From positions 10,950 through 74,949 of the forward strand of contig NZ_JAIOUQ010000004.1 in assembly GCF_019931065.1 (NCBI RefSeq): a DNA stretch of 64,000 bases, written 5' to 3'. Below are positions 27,842 to 37,333 of this stretch, piece by piece. The translations under genes and the position numbers were made by a program. Position 1 is the stretch's first letter. Each line of letters begins with the position of its first letter. A model generated the notes under the pieces. It saw nothing but the letters and a program-made list of their open reading frames with translations, searched no databases and was not told where the DNA came from. Source of the DNA: Methanobacterium spitsbergense (GTDB lineage Archaea > Methanobacteriota > Methanobacteria > Methanobacteriales > Methanobacteriaceae).

Positions 27842-28573
27842 ATGGAATTAAATATATTTCATATGTATCCCGACCTTTTAAATCTGTATGGGGATATAGG
27901 GAATGTAACATGCCTTAAAAAGAGGTGTGAATGGAGGGGAATAAAGATTAACATCGTTGATTTTTCACTTGGAAACGAGGCAGATATCAATGGTGCAGAC
28001 ATATTATTCATGGGCGGTGGCTCAGATAGGGGGCAGAACATTGTTTACTCTCACTTTTTAAAGTATAAAAATGATGTAAGCAATGCAATTGAGGATGGCT
28101 CTGTTTTTCTTGCAATATGCGGGGGATACCAGCTTTTAGGTGAAAGTTACATAGATGCCAATGGTATGAAAATTCCAGGGCTGGGAGTATTCGACTACAC
28201 AACTGAAAGTGAAGTGGAAAGACTTATTGGAAATATTATAATTAAGAATAAACTTGGATTAAATCCCCAAACCATTGTGGGCTTTGAAAACCATGGTGGC
28301 AGAACATATCATGATTACAATGCACTTGGATCTGTTGTTGTTGGTAACGGTAACAATGGTAAAGATGAACTAGAGGGAATGATATATAAAAACTGCATAG
28401 GAACCTACCTTCACGGCCCTTTACTTCCAAAAAATCCCCATTTAGCTGATCATATCATATTAACAGCTTTAAAACGTAAATATGATATCAAAATTCTTGA
28501 TGTTATAAACGATGACTTGGAATATGCTGCTCATGAAAAGGTTCTTGAACTGTATAGCAATGGGAAGGTTTAG
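27842..28573 (+). CDS. gatD: GatD-like glutamine amidotransferase
   Basis: This class I glutaminase of the CobB/CobQ type supplies ammonia to MurT. The nucleophile Cys lies in LAICGGYQLLGESY, the catalytic His in NCIGTYLHGPLLPKNP, and GGGSDRGQ and GFENHGGRTY are typical of the MurT-paired group. The length is 243 residues. GGAGG stands exactly 7 nt before the ATG. Its immediate position after murT argues for a MurT/GatD complex that amidates a precursor of pseudomurein; this is established for bacteria and inferred here. Confidence 0.92.
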   Translation: MELNIFHMYPDLLNLYGDIGNVTCLKKRCEWRGIKINIVDFSLGNEADINGADILFMGGGSDRGQNIVYSHFLKYKNDVSNAIEDGSVFLAICGGYQLLGESYIDANGMKIPGLGVFDYTTESEVERLIGNIIIKNKLGLNPQTIVGFENHGGRTYHDYNALGSVVVGNGNNGKDELEGMIYKNCIGTYLHGPLLPKNPHLADHIILTALKRKYDIKILDVINDDLEYAAHEKVLELYSNGKV

Positions 28574-28585
28574 GAATATTCTAGA

Positions 28586-28597
28586 AGTTTTTTTTTA
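28586..28597 (+). terminator. oligo-T terminator after gatD
   Basis: A run of nine T lies about 13 bp after the gatD stop, ahead of the AT-rich repeat region. Confidence 0.5.
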
Positions 28598-28602
28598 ATA
28601 AT

Positions 28603-28662
28603 TTTCAATAATATTTATATTCATTTCATTTCAATAATATTTATATTCATTTCATTTCAATA
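28603..28662. repeat. 26-bp tandem repeat, two full copies and a partial third
   Basis: The unit begins TTTCAATAATATTTATATTC and continues ATTTCA. Copies at 28603-28628 and 28629-28654 are identical, and 28655-28662 starts a third. It lies in the AT-rich leader region of pyrG. Confidence 0.85.
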
Positions 28663-28816
28663 TAGGATCATAATTAGAATTTAAATAATAAAGATATAAA
28701 TTAAATTTATTTAGTTTGATATAATCAAGAACAAATATTAATATAAATTAATATTTGGATATTATCAAACATTACAATATTATTAATGATTAAAAGTTTT
28801 TTGAGGAGTTGGTAAT

Positions 28817-30412
28817 CTGTCAAAGTATATAGTGGTTACTGGTGGTGTTGTTAGTTCAATAGGAAAGGGAATTACAGCCGCTTCTATAGGTAGAATTTTA
28901 CGGTCATATGGTGTCGATGTAACAGCCATCAAAATTGATCCATATTTAAACTGGGATTCAGGAACACTGAACCCATATCAGCATGGAGAGGTTTTTGTAA
29001 CAGAAGATGGTATGGAAACAGACCTTGATCTAGGACATTATGAACGATTTTTGAATGTAAACCTATCAGGAGAATGCAACATTACAACGGGAAAGGTTTA
29101 TTCATCTGTTATAAATAAGGAAAGGAAAGGGAACTACCTTGGAGCATGTGTCCAAATTATTCCCCATATCACAGATGAAATAAAAGCCATGATAAGAAAA
29201 ACAGCTGATAAAACCCAGGCAGAAGTTGTTCTTGTTGAAGTGGGCGGTACTGTTGGAGATATAGAAAGCCAACCATTTTTAGAGGCACTAAGACAACTCC
29301 GTAACGAAGAGGGCCATGACAATGTGATGTTTGTACACGTTACATACGTACCTTATCTCAGGGCTGCAGGGGAATTTAAAACTAAACCAACACAACACAG
29401 TACCAAAGAATTAAGGGGTACAGGTATCACTCCAGATATGATAATTTGTAGATCTGAACTACCTATAGACAACCATCTAAAGGAGAAAATTGCACATTTC
29501 TGTGATGTTGATAAAAATGCGGTTATAAATGCTCCAGATGTTCATTCAATCTACGAAATCCCATTAATACTCAACAGCGAAAATGTTGGTGAGTATATTA
29601 TAGACAGGATAAAAATAGAGGCAAGAAAACCTGATCTATATGAATGGAGCAGGATTGTTGAATCCCTTAAAATTGATGAATCAAGGATAACTGTTGGAAT
29701 TATAGGAAAGTATGTTGAACTTGAAGATGCTTATATAAGTATAAGGGAATCATTGAAACATGCTGCAGCTGAATTGGGTGTTAAAGTAGATATAGAATGG
29801 ATAAGGGCAGAAGACAGTGTTAACAGGGAAAAACTGGATCAATTTGATGCATTACTTATACCTGGGGGTTTTGGTGAAAGGGGTATCTCAGGAAAACTAG
29901 ATGCTGTTAGGTATTCAATTGAAAAAGAGATACCTATATTTGGGATATGCCTTGGAATGCAATGTATGGTGGTAGAATTTGCAAGAATGCATGGTTTTGA
30001 AGGTGCAAACAGTACAGAATTTGATGAAAATGCCAAACATCCTGTTATTGACATAATGCTTGAGCAAAAAAAGATAAAAAATATGGGTGGTACAATGAGG
30101 CTGGGTTCCTATCCCTGTAAAGTTGAAGGGGGAACAATTGCCCATGATGCATATAAAGAAGATGTTGTTAGCGAACGTCACAGGCACAGGTTCGAATTCA
30201 ACAATGATTATCGTGATATATTAGTTGAAAAGGGTTTAACAATTTCCGGTACGTCTCCAGATAATTTCCTGGTTGAAATAGTAGAAATAAAGGATCATCC
30301 CTGGTTTTTAGGTTGTCAGTTCCATCCTGAATTTAAGTCAAGACCTAATAAGGCACATCCAATTTTTAAATCATTTATGAAAGCTGCAATTGATAAGAAG
30401 AGGAGTAATTAA
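28817..30412 (+). CDS. pyrG: CTP synthase, apparent CTG start
   Basis: PyrG makes CTP from UTP, ATP and glutamine. The synthetase half has [35 protein letters not shown] and [10 protein letters not shown]. The glutaminase half has [12 protein letters not shown], the nucleophile in [11 protein letters not shown] and the His-Glu pair in [12 protein letters not shown]. The total, about 531 residues, is normal. The conserved N-terminus SKYIVVTGG begins at a CTG, with GAGGAG upstream at normal spacing; the next usual start (GTG 28832) would delete part of the first beta strand. It stands alone after an AT-rich leader of about 240 bp. Confidence 0.95.
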   Translation: MSKYIVVTGGVVSSIGKGITAASIGRILRSYGVDVTAIKIDPYLNWDSGTLNPYQHGEVFVTEDGMETDLDLGHYERFLNVNLSGECNITTGKVYSSVINKERKGNYLGACVQIIPHITDEIKAMIRKTADKTQAEVVLVEVGGTVGDIESQPFLEALRQLRNEEGHDNVMFVHVTYVPYLRAAGEFKTKPTQHSTKELRGTGITPDMIICRSELPIDNHLKEKIAHFCDVDKNAVINAPDVHSIYEIPLILNSENVGEYIIDRIKIEARKPDLYEWSRIVESLKIDESRITVGIIGKYVELEDAYISIRESLKHAAAELGVKVDIEWIRAEDSVNREKLDQFDALLIPGGFGERGISGKLDAVRYSIEKEIPIFGICLGMQCMVVEFARMHGFEGANSTEFDENAKHPVIDIMLEQKKIKNMGGTMRLGSYPCKVEGGTIAHDAYKEDVVSERHRHRFEFNNDYRDILVEKGLTISGTSPDNFLVEIVEIKDHPWFLGCQFHPEFKSRPNKAHPIFKSFMKAAIDKKRSN

Positions 30413-30603
30413 AATCAGAAGTAATTCAATATTATTCCAAAATTCAGTATATTAATATATATAATCTTACTTTAGTTAGGATTAGATTTCATTAGTTATC
30501 CATTCTTGTAAGGAGAATAATTCAATAGATCTTTGATTGGATGAATTAAATAATAATTGTAAATAACTTATAATAATATTTAATAAATTTAGGGACGATT
30601 ATC

Positions 30604-31779
30604 ATGTTAGTTACCATACCATTTATCAGTATAATTATAGCTCTTGTTGCGTGTATCTACGCAAGTTACACAGATTTTAAGGATGGAATCATACAAAACA
30701 AACTCACATTCCCATTAATAGCCATTGGAATCATTTTAAATGGTATCTATGTTTTTACTACCGCCAATATATTGCTGTTTATTGAATGTGTGATAGTTAC
30801 AGGAATAATATTTATTTTGGGATATGTTTTCTGGAAGATGGGAGCCTGGGCAGGAGGGGATGTTAAACTGTTTACAGGTCTTGCAGCTTTAATCCCATTT
30901 TATGCCATACCATTTTATTCATCTTTGGTAAGTTACCAGATACTGGGTCTGCAGTTTCCATTGGTTGGAACCTATCCTTTCCCATTCACACTCATAGTCA
31001 ACAGTATACTTGCAATTCTACCGTTCCTTCTAATATATGTGATTTACATAGCAGTTAAAACTAAACCCTACCTAATTGGAGAACTATTATCACCAATAAA
31101 AGAATATAAAAAGAATATAGTACTCACAATGGTTGTAATATCTGCTGTTACAATTACGTTCACTCTGACTAAACAGTTAGATATTCAGATTATTCTGGTA
31201 TCATTAATTTTAATATCTTTACTTTCATTAATTATATCCAAAATCCCAAACACTATTAAAGCAGTTTTAATATCCATTGTAACTGTTTATGCACTAATAA
31301 CCAATTTATATGTCACATCAACTGGAATTGTAATTATTTTCATTTCCATAATTCTAATTGAGATAATCAAAAAATTACTAACCTCTGTAAGTAAGGAAGC
31401 TCTTCAGGATGATTACAACATTGAAGATCTGAAAGAGGGAATGATATCTACATACAATATCTACGAAAAGGATAATGAGATTGTTATTGGGGATAAAAGT
31501 TTTACAACGCGAATTAAGGATGCATTAAATACTGGTGATCTTTCGCTTATTAATCCACCACGTGGAAAGTTGATTATAAGCTCAATGGCAGCTGGTCTTA
31601 CACAAGAAGATATTAATCTCTTGAAAGAACTGAATATCAAAAATAAAATTTCTAATACTCTTAAAATTAAGAAAGGAGTACCATTTGCCCCATCAATATT
31701 AATAGGACTTTTAATATCACTTTTCTTTGGAGATCTTGCATTTATTCTTGGAAAAATTTTAGCAGCAATAATATACTGA
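30604..31779 (+). CDS. eppA: EppA-like class III prepilin peptidase (A24 family)
   Basis: The membrane aspartyl peptidase removes the leader of QxSxE-type prepilins. It has about ten hydrophobic segments and the two catalytic aspartates in YTDFKDGIIQNKLTFP and AGGDVKLFTGLAAL. At 391 residues it is longer than simple archaeal FlaK/PibD enzymes (about 230) and fits EppA. The C-terminal part has a soluble loop (KEALQDDYNIEDLKEGMIST) followed by a last membrane helix. Its neighbour at 31881 is a class III pilin, and other likely substrates are encoded at 37-42.6 kb. Confidence 0.88.
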   Translation: MLVTIPFISIIIALVACIYASYTDFKDGIIQNKLTFPLIAIGIILNGIYVFTTANILLFIECVIVTGIIFILGYVFWKMGAWAGGDVKLFTGLAALIPFYAIPFYSSLVSYQILGLQFPLVGTYPFPFTLIVNSILAILPFLLIYVIYIAVKTKPYLIGELLSPIKEYKKNIVLTMVVISAVTITFTLTKQLDIQIILVSLILISLLSLIISKIPNTIKAVLISIVTVYALITNLYVTSTGIVIIFISIILIEIIKKLLTSVSKEALQDDYNIEDLKEGMISTYNIYEKDNEIVIGDKSFTTRIKDALNTGDLSLINPPRGKLIISSMAAGLTQEDINLLKELNIKNKISNTLKIKKGVPFAPSILIGLLISLFFGDLAFILGKILAAIIY

Positions 31780-31880
31780 ATAAAAAATAATGGTTTATCA
31801 TTATAAATATGTGTAAAAACATAAATTTTTTATATAAATGTATATATGCAATAGATCAATAAATTATAATTGTGAGTAAA

Positions 31881-32312
31881 ATGGATGTAAAAGGACAAGT
31901 ATCAGCAGAATATTTACTTTTAGCATTGGTATTCCTAATTATAATTGGTTCAGTAACAGTGCCATTGGTTGGTAAGTCTATTGATAGTAGTAATGATATT
32001 TCTGATACATCAAATGTAGATGCTGCAATTAATACTATAACTAATGCAATAGGAGTTGTTTATGCCAATGGTCCGGGTGCTAAAAGAACACTCAACGTAT
32101 ACTTCCCCACAGACGGACAACTTACCTATAATAATAAAAACCTTCAAATGCCTGTTACTTTATCTAATGGAACAAGTAAAACAATATCTTCAAGTGTACC
32201 ATATGATGTAACATTAAGTACTAACACAATTAGTAGAGGTAACTACAATGTTACAATTACATGGCCAACGAGTCAATCATCAATAAATGTTGCTTTAACT
32301 TCTACAACTTAA
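31881..32312 (+). CDS. class III signal-peptide prepilin
   Basis: The N-terminus MDVKGQVSAEYLLLALVFLI carries the QxSxEYLLL motif; EppA is expected to cut before the Gln. A single hydrophobic helix is followed by a Thr/Asn/Ser-rich beta-type head (about 110 residues). ATG 31881 is preferred over GTG 31872 because it gives the short leader typical of these pilins. A TATA box (TTTATATAAATG near 31830) lies upstream. It lies directly after eppA. Confidence 0.88.
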   Translation: MDVKGQVSAEYLLLALVFLIIIGSVTVPLVGKSIDSSNDISDTSNVDAAINTITNAIGVVYANGPGAKRTLNVYFPTDGQLTYNNKNLQMPVTLSNGTSKTISSSVPYDVTLSTNTISRGNYNVTITWPTSQSSINVALTSTT

Positions 32313-32384
32313 TTTATAAGTTTTAGTAATAAAAAACTATTTAATTATTTTATAATAACGTTTTTACCTTTAAGGGGAATCCTA

Positions 32385-33311
32385 ATGAGTTTATTTAACA
32401 AACTTGGATATTATATAATCAAATTATTTTCTATAACTGGAATGCTAATTTTATCAATACCCAAAATACCTGAAAAACTTCGAAATATCAACTCTAAAGA
32501 TATTAGGGAGAAAATGGATACAGAAAATCTTAAGGACAATATATCACGTCTAAGGGATGATGTAGGTTTTGAAGAAAAACTATCACAAATAAGAGATGAT
32601 GAAAGGATATTCCGTATAACAGGTTCAGAAAAAAGATCTAAATCCTCAAAAAAATCAGAACCATACGAAGAGAAATCTGAAAAATCTGATTCAAGTGTTG
32701 TTATGATAGGCGGTGCATTTACATCTGCGCAAAAGGAAAGAACCGTTCTAACCCTTCAGATATTATCTGCAGCATTTGTTGTTGTGTCTATTTTAAGTAT
32801 TTTCCATTTTATATCAACAATCATATACATACCTCTAGGGGTAGTTATTGTTGGTTACATATTGTACCTACTTTATAATAAGATTAAATTAATGTACAAA
32901 AACGATTTTAATGCTTATCGTGATTTCTTTTTAATGTATGTTGCAGTTGGAATAATCCTTGCACTCGTGAACACCAATTCAAATTTTGTAATGGCATATT
33001 CGTTCCAATTATTACCATCACTCACCATACTTATTTTTGCAGTGGTAGCTGTTTTAGCAGTATTTCTCATATTCAGAATTCGTTATTACAGAAATTTCAC
33101 ATATGGAACTGTTATAGAAGCTGGTAAGAAAACTGCATATGTAAAGGTTGAATATGATATAAGATCCAATGTTAAACCTGATATCTATATTGTAGAAAAT
33201 AATGTAGGTGTTGTTGAAGGAGATTATGTAAAACTTCAATTGGAACAAAAATTAATGAGTATGAGTGGTAACAAACCAATTAGCATAATTGAAACTGTAA
33301 ATATTCTTTAG
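32385..33311 (+). CDS. DUF2101-like membrane protein
   Basis: The 308-residue protein has a charged N-terminal region (residues about 30-105, rich in Lys, Glu, Ser), four or so membrane helices (ILSAAFVVVSILSIFHFI, IYIPLGVVIVGYILYLLY, FFLMYVAVGIILALV, SLTILIFAVVAVLAVFLIF) and a C-terminal beta domain (YGTVIEAGKKTAYVKVEYDI). It fits the archaeal DUF2101 family of unknown function. It follows the pilin gene on the same strand and could take part in surface assembly, but nothing beyond position supports that. Confidence 0.75.
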   Translation: MSLFNKLGYYIIKLFSITGMLILSIPKIPEKLRNINSKDIREKMDTENLKDNISRLRDDVGFEEKLSQIRDDERIFRITGSEKRSKSSKKSEPYEEKSEKSDSSVVMIGGAFTSAQKERTVLTLQILSAAFVVVSILSIFHFISTIIYIPLGVVIVGYILYLLYNKIKLMYKNDFNAYRDFFLMYVAVGIILALVNTNSNFVMAYSFQLLPSLTILIFAVVAVLAVFLIFRIRYYRNFTYGTVIEAGKKTAYVKVEYDIRSNVKPDIYIVENNVGVVEGDYVKLQLEQKLMSMSGNKPISIIETVNIL

Positions 33312-33452
33312 GTAAAAATTGAGTTACATCCAACCAAAAACCTAATAAAATTATCCATCTATAATTTTATTTTTATATTTTAAATGTTTTTTAAAATAGA
33401 ATTAATATATACATTTTTATGGGGATTACTACTCTGAAAATGAATATATACC

Positions 33453-34229
33453 ATGAAACCAAAACAATCTAAATGTATGATACACAAGGATCATCCGAGA
33501 TACGAATCATTGAAATTAAGGGCCATGGTTGTTGACGCCTATAAAAGGGGGATACTTGCTGACTCTGGAATGATAGCCCATGGGCGGGGAGAAGCATTTG
33601 ATTATCTCTTAGGTGAAAAAACATCCAATAATGCTAAAAAAGCTGTGAAAGCTGCTGCTGCTGCACTTATTCTGGCTGAAAACCCTGTTATTAGTGTTAA
33701 TGGTAACACTACTGCCTTGGTTCCTAGAGAGATTGTGAAGCTTGCAAAGGAAATACAGTGCAAGATTGAGATCAACCTATTTTACAGAACACCAGAAAGA
33801 ATATCAGCCATAGAGAAGGTTTTTAAGGATGTATGTGCTGAAAATGTTTTAGGCAATGATCACGAAGAAAAGGAATCGATTAAGGGTCTTGAAGGCCCTA
33901 GATCAAGTTCTAGTAAGGAGGGAATTTACATTGCAGATGTTGTGCTTGTACCACTTGAGGATGGTGATAGGGCAGAAGAACTTGTGAAACTTGGAAAACT
34001 CCTAATTACAATCGACCTTAATCCACTTTCAAGGACTGCTAAAACTGCAAGTATAACAATTGTAGACAATATAGTGAGAGCAATACCTAATTTAATAGAA
34101 GCAATTCAGGAACTCAAAGGTGCTGATCCATCAACCCTACATCAGATAATAGAAAGCTTCAACAACAACGAAAATATACAGGAATCTCTAATAAAAATTT
34201 CAAAAAAGTACACCGGTGTAGAACAATGA
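33453..34229 (+). CDS. 4-phosphopantoate--beta-alanine ligase (archaeal phosphopantothenate synthetase)
   Basis: Archaea make 4-phosphopantothenate from phosphopantoate and beta-alanine with this ATP enzyme instead of bacterial PanC plus PanK. The 258-residue sequence has HPRYESLKLRAMVVDAYKRG near the start, AHGRGEAFDYLLGE, SVNGNTTALVPREIV, NLFYRTPERISAIEKV and DLNPLSRTAKTASITIVDNI, all typical of COG1701. The ATG at 33453 follows an in-frame TGA 12 nt upstream, so this is the first start. The stop overlaps the next gene (ATGA). Confidence 0.92.
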   Translation: MKPKQSKCMIHKDHPRYESLKLRAMVVDAYKRGILADSGMIAHGRGEAFDYLLGEKTSNNAKKAVKAAAAALILAENPVISVNGNTTALVPREIVKLAKEIQCKIEINLFYRTPERISAIEKVFKDVCAENVLGNDHEEKESIKGLEGPRSSSSKEGIYIADVVLVPLEDGDRAEELVKLGKLLITIDLNPLSRTAKTASITIVDNIVRAIPNLIEAIQELKGADPSTLHQIIESFNNNENIQESLIKISKKYTGVEQ

Positions 34230-34837
34230 AGGTTATTGGAGTAACAGGACTTCCAGGATCTGGAAAAGGTGTTGTTTCACGTGTGGCCAATAAATTGGGT
34301 ATACCCATTATTTGTATGGGTGATGTTATAAGAGATGAAGCCAAAAAAAGAGGCGAAAAAACTGGAGATGTCGCTGTTGAACTACGTAAAGAATATGGAG
34401 AATTTGTAGTTGCCGAACGTTGTGTTGAAACCATAAAAAAATATTTCAACACCAAAGACAATTCACCCAAAAATAAAATCATGGTTAAATCCAATATATT
34501 CATGGTAGAGGGTATTAGAAGCCAGTACGAAGTTGAGATATTCAACAAAAACTTCAAGAACTTCAAGGTTATAGCAGTACATTCAACTCCCAAAACCAGA
34601 TTTAAACGTTTGAAAAGAAGAAAAAGACCGGATGATTCAAAAGAAAAATCTGAATTTTTGCTTAGAGATAAAAGGGAACTCAACTTTGGAATAGGTAATG
34701 TAATTGCAACAGCAGATTATATGATTATTAATGAAGGTCCAATAAAGAAAATTAAAGGTATTGTAAGGAGTATACTTGAAAATGAAATGCAAAATGACAG
34801 CAAAGGCAAGGGTAAATCCAACAGAAGATCTGGATAA
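34226..34837 (+). CDS. UPF0200 P-loop nucleotide kinase, dephospho-CoA kinase-like
   Basis: The P-loop GVTGLPGSGKGVVSRVA is at the N-terminus, followed by MGDVIRDEAKKRGEKTGDVA (NMP-binding region), a VEGIRSQYEVEIF Walker-B-like stretch and RFKRLKRRKRPDDSKEKSEF as the lid. This is the archaeal UPF0200 family. Its coupling (4-nt overlap) with the phosphopantothenate synthetase gene suggests a kinase step in CoA synthesis, possibly dephospho-CoA kinase, but the family's substrate is not settled. It overlaps the following UPF0201 gene. Confidence 0.85.
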   Translation: MKVIGVTGLPGSGKGVVSRVANKLGIPIICMGDVIRDEAKKRGEKTGDVAVELRKEYGEFVVAERCVETIKKYFNTKDNSPKNKIMVKSNIFMVEGIRSQYEVEIFNKNFKNFKVIAVHSTPKTRFKRLKRRKRPDDSKEKSEFLLRDKRELNFGIGNVIATADYMIINEGPIKKIKGIVRSILENEMQNDSKGKGKSNRRSG

Positions 34838-35156
34838 GGTTATAACAGCCATCTCAAACATATTTAAATTTGATGAACTTGAAATTGGCGATGGTTATGT
34901 TGTTGTTACAGGAGAAAATGATTCTCTTATACCACTAAGAGATTCTCTGAAAGAAAGGAAAATACGGGACACTGCAGAAAGAATGTTTATAAAGGGAGCC
35001 GAAAAAGGCAAAATAACCTTTTCATTGAGTAAACAAGCAGCTTTTGTTTCAATTCCCAACATAGTTGATAGGGAAATGTCAGCGCTAGGCGAAATAGATG
35101 TAACCATTGAAACAGACAATGAAACAGTTTTCATGGAGTGGATGACCCAAAAATAA
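34782..35156 (+). CDS. UPF0201-like RNA-binding protein
   Basis: The archaeal COG1325/UPF0201 family has about 130-150 residues and a fold resembling ribosomal protein L5, with proposed RNA binding near exosome genes. Here: MTAKARVNPTEDLDKVITAI, then DGYVVVTGENDSLIPLRDSL, DTAERMFIKGAEKGKITFSL and TIETDNETVFMEWM. The start is ATG 34782 or 34794; both lie inside the end of the kinase gene, so expression is coupled. No signal or membrane segment. Confidence 0.83.
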   Translation: MKCKMTAKARVNPTEDLDKVITAISNIFKFDELEIGDGYVVVTGENDSLIPLRDSLKERKIRDTAERMFIKGAEKGKITFSLSKQAAFVSIPNIVDREMSALGEIDVTIETDNETVFMEWMTQK

Positions 35157-35212
35157 AATATAATTTTAATACATTTAAATTTATTAATATATGTTAAATG
35201 AATATTAAGGTT

Positions 35213-35893
35213 TTACTTATCAACAAGTATTACCTTGGTAATTAAAAGGTATCCATTATCTCTGTCCCATACATTAGATGATTCAAGAATTTTTATATGT
35301 TTTTTAAAAATTGGACAGTCTAGAACAAGTGTTTCAGCTTCTCCACCTTCAAATGCCATGTGCATACCATATTTTTTGTTTAAAACAATAACATCCTCTA
35401 AAAGGTTACTATCAACATTTCTCCCGAGCCAAGACTCATCAAGACCTTCTGCTGATACACTTGTCAGTATAACATCAAAACCTAATTCTATGATCTCTTC
35501 CATGTACTCCTTGGGATCTCTGTGCCAAAGAGGAGCATGTGATTCTAGTCCAATTTCATGGCATAAATTATCAATTCTTGATTTCTGATACTCTGATGCC
35601 AGTGCACCTGCAAATATTGCTTTAACACCTTTACCTTTCAATTCTATTAGAACCCTTTTTAAATCATCAAGTTCCTTTTCTTTCTCACCAAGGGTTTTAG
35701 CAACAATAAGTGGAATTTCCATAGCTTCTGATGACAGTTCGGTTATATGTATGCTTGCAACATGGAACATGTAAGACTCAGAGTTCTCAGAGATCATTGT
35801 AACAAGATATTTAATATTATATCCTTCTTCAATGGCTTTATAAACTGCCATTGTACTATCTTTACCTCCTGAGAAAAGTACTGCTGCATCCAT
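35213..35893 (-). CDS. diphthine--ammonia ligase-like ATP pyrophosphatase (Dph6 family)
   Basis: The N-terminal PP-loop AAVLFSGGKDSTMAVYKAI, FAGALASEYQKSRIDNLCHE, APLWHRDPKEYMEEI and the C-terminal EGGEAETLVLDCP are diagnostic. The family amidates diphthine on translation elongation factor 2, the last step to diphthamide. The length is 226 residues, usual for archaea. GGAGTG stands about 10 nt before the ATG. It converges on the UPF0201 gene with a short AT-rich gap. Confidence 0.92.
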   Translation of the reverse strand: MDAAVLFSGGKDSTMAVYKAIEEGYNIKYLVTMISENSESYMFHVASIHITELSSEAMEIPLIVAKTLGEKEKELDDLKRVLIELKGKGVKAIFAGALASEYQKSRIDNLCHEIGLESHAPLWHRDPKEYMEEIIELGFDVILTSVSAEGLDESWLGRNVDSNLLEDVIVLNKKYGMHMAFEGGEAETLVLDCPIFKKHIKILESSNVWDRDNGYLLITKVILVDK

Positions 35894-35995
35894 AATTATT
35901 TACACTCCTTCTTTTATTTTAAGATAAATTTTGGGTTAATTTGTAATTATTTTAATAAATTAATTCATGGGTTAATAAAAAAATAAAATAGTAAA

Positions 35996-36799
35996 TTATT
36001 TTTTTAGTTTCAGTATTCTTTCACGAATACCATTGAAAACGCTTACAATGCTGTCAATAAATAATCCTGCAAGTCCGGTTATCATTCCCAGGAAACCGCA
36101 GAATAATACAACATTTGATTTGTTTGGTAGTATATCCTTTAATGCCTGGACATTTTTTTCTGTGGGTCCATTTACATCTGTAATTACCACATCTCCCTGT
36201 GGAATTTGTGCTATTACTTTATCAAGCTTTGGTGCATCAACATTCAACGTTACTCGTACAATACTGTATCTTATAGTTCCACCACTTACATACAGCATCC
36301 ATTTTTCCAGGTTATTTATTACCTCTTGGGGATCTGTATTATTTTTTACCTGAATTATCATGGTGTCGTTTGTTGGTATCTGTACTGAAGTTATATTTTC
36401 GTTAATTTCAGGTATTCTATTTAGAAAAGTGCTTTTCCAGTCATCCGAAATATAGCTTGTTTTCAGGGTTATTCCATTACTCTGAACACTTTGAACACCA
36501 TCAATTTTTTTGGTATTTTCAATGAAGTCAGTTACATTTAATTCAGTTGAAACATTTAATCCAATAACATCGGTACCTGTGGTTGTAACCATATACACCG
36601 ACCGTGCCATATCAGGAATATCGTCAAATACTGGGGCTATAAAAAAAGCTCCACCTACCGCACCGACAGTAAATCCTAAAGCAATTACAAATAAAAGATT
36701 TTTTTTACCAATTAAAGGTGTTAGAAGAGCTGTTGAAAATATAAAGACTAATACCAATATAAATAGTCCTATCATTAATATAACTGCAAGTGGTTCCAT
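35996..36799 (-). CDS. membrane protein with an extracytoplasmic domain, last gene of the pilin-like operon
   Basis: Two hydrophobic helices at the N-terminus (VILMIGLFILVLVFIFSTAL and LLFVIALGFTVGAVGGAFFI) and one near the C-terminus (VVLFCGFLGMITGLAGLFID) flank an outside domain of about 150 residues with repeated short beta-alpha segments (VTDFIENTKKIDGVQSV, IIQVKNNTDPQEVINNLEKW). The layout suggests a membrane scaffold or assembly factor. It lies 78 bp after the PepSY gene in the same direction. No family name can be given. Confidence 0.7.
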   Translation of the reverse strand: MEPLAVILMIGLFILVLVFIFSTALLTPLIGKKNLLFVIALGFTVGAVGGAFFIAPVFDDIPDMARSVYMVTTTGTDVIGLNVSTELNVTDFIENTKKIDGVQSVQSNGITLKTSYISDDWKSTFLNRIPEINENITSVQIPTNDTMIIQVKNNTDPQEVINNLEKWMLYVSGGTIRYSIVRVTLNVDAPKLDKVIAQIPQGDVVITDVNGPTEKNVQALKDILPNKSNVVLFCGFLGMITGLAGLFIDSIVSVFNGIRERILKLKK

Positions 36800-36877
36800 G
36801 TTTTAATCTCTGATTTTATCGCTAATAATGTTTGTCAATTGATATTATGATAGAGTTATATATATTTAAAAGTTCTG

Positions 36878-37303
36878 TCAGGTAGGTTGAAGAATGTTAC
36901 CTGACTTAGCATCTACAAAAACGGTTTTAGAAATTGCTTTATTTGTGATGGTTACAACCCATACTGGAAATGATGTTTCATTAATTTTAACATTACCCTG
37001 TGTTACAGAACCAGCTGAAAAACCTTGGTTAGCATTTATTGCAATAGTTTTCGCTTGTTCAGCTGTTATAATATATGTTCCGTTGGTAGTTGAGTTATTG
37101 TTAGAAGTAGAATTATTTGATGAGGGCATTGCATATGGTACTGGAACCATTTGTGCGGGTGTTGTTTGATTCTGTGTTATATTTGATGTTGGAGTACCTG
37201 TAAATGGTGCGAAATAAGCATATCCAATTATAATAAAAATTATAATACCCACACCCAATAGTGCCTTTTTTTCCCAGCCTTCTTTTAAATCCATTTTAAA
37301 CAC
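36878..37303 (-). CDS. membrane-anchored PepSY-domain protein
   Basis: One N-terminal membrane helix (ALLGVGIIIFIIIGYAYFA) is followed by a Pro/Asn/Ser/Thr linker and a C-terminal PepSY domain (ITAEQAKTIAINANQGFSAG, PVWVVTITNKAISKTVFVD, AKSGNILQP). It resembles the secreted PepSY protein at 15.6 kb in design. Lying 30 bp after a class III pilin gene, it may chaperone or protect the filament proteins at the outer face of the membrane; that role is inferred. Confidence 0.78.
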   Translation of the reverse strand: MFKMDLKEGWEKKALLGVGIIIFIIIGYAYFAPFTGTPTSNITQNQTTPAQMVPVPYAMPSSNNSTSNNNSTTNGTYIITAEQAKTIAINANQGFSAGSVTQGNVKINETSFPVWVVTITNKAISKTVFVDAKSGNILQPT

Positions 37304-37333
37304 TTGTATATCTTCTAAATTAATTCTTTGATG

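Noticed and set aside
36033..36353. 106-residue plus-strand frame
   Set aside because: It is a shadow of the minus-strand membrane protein, with no start signal.
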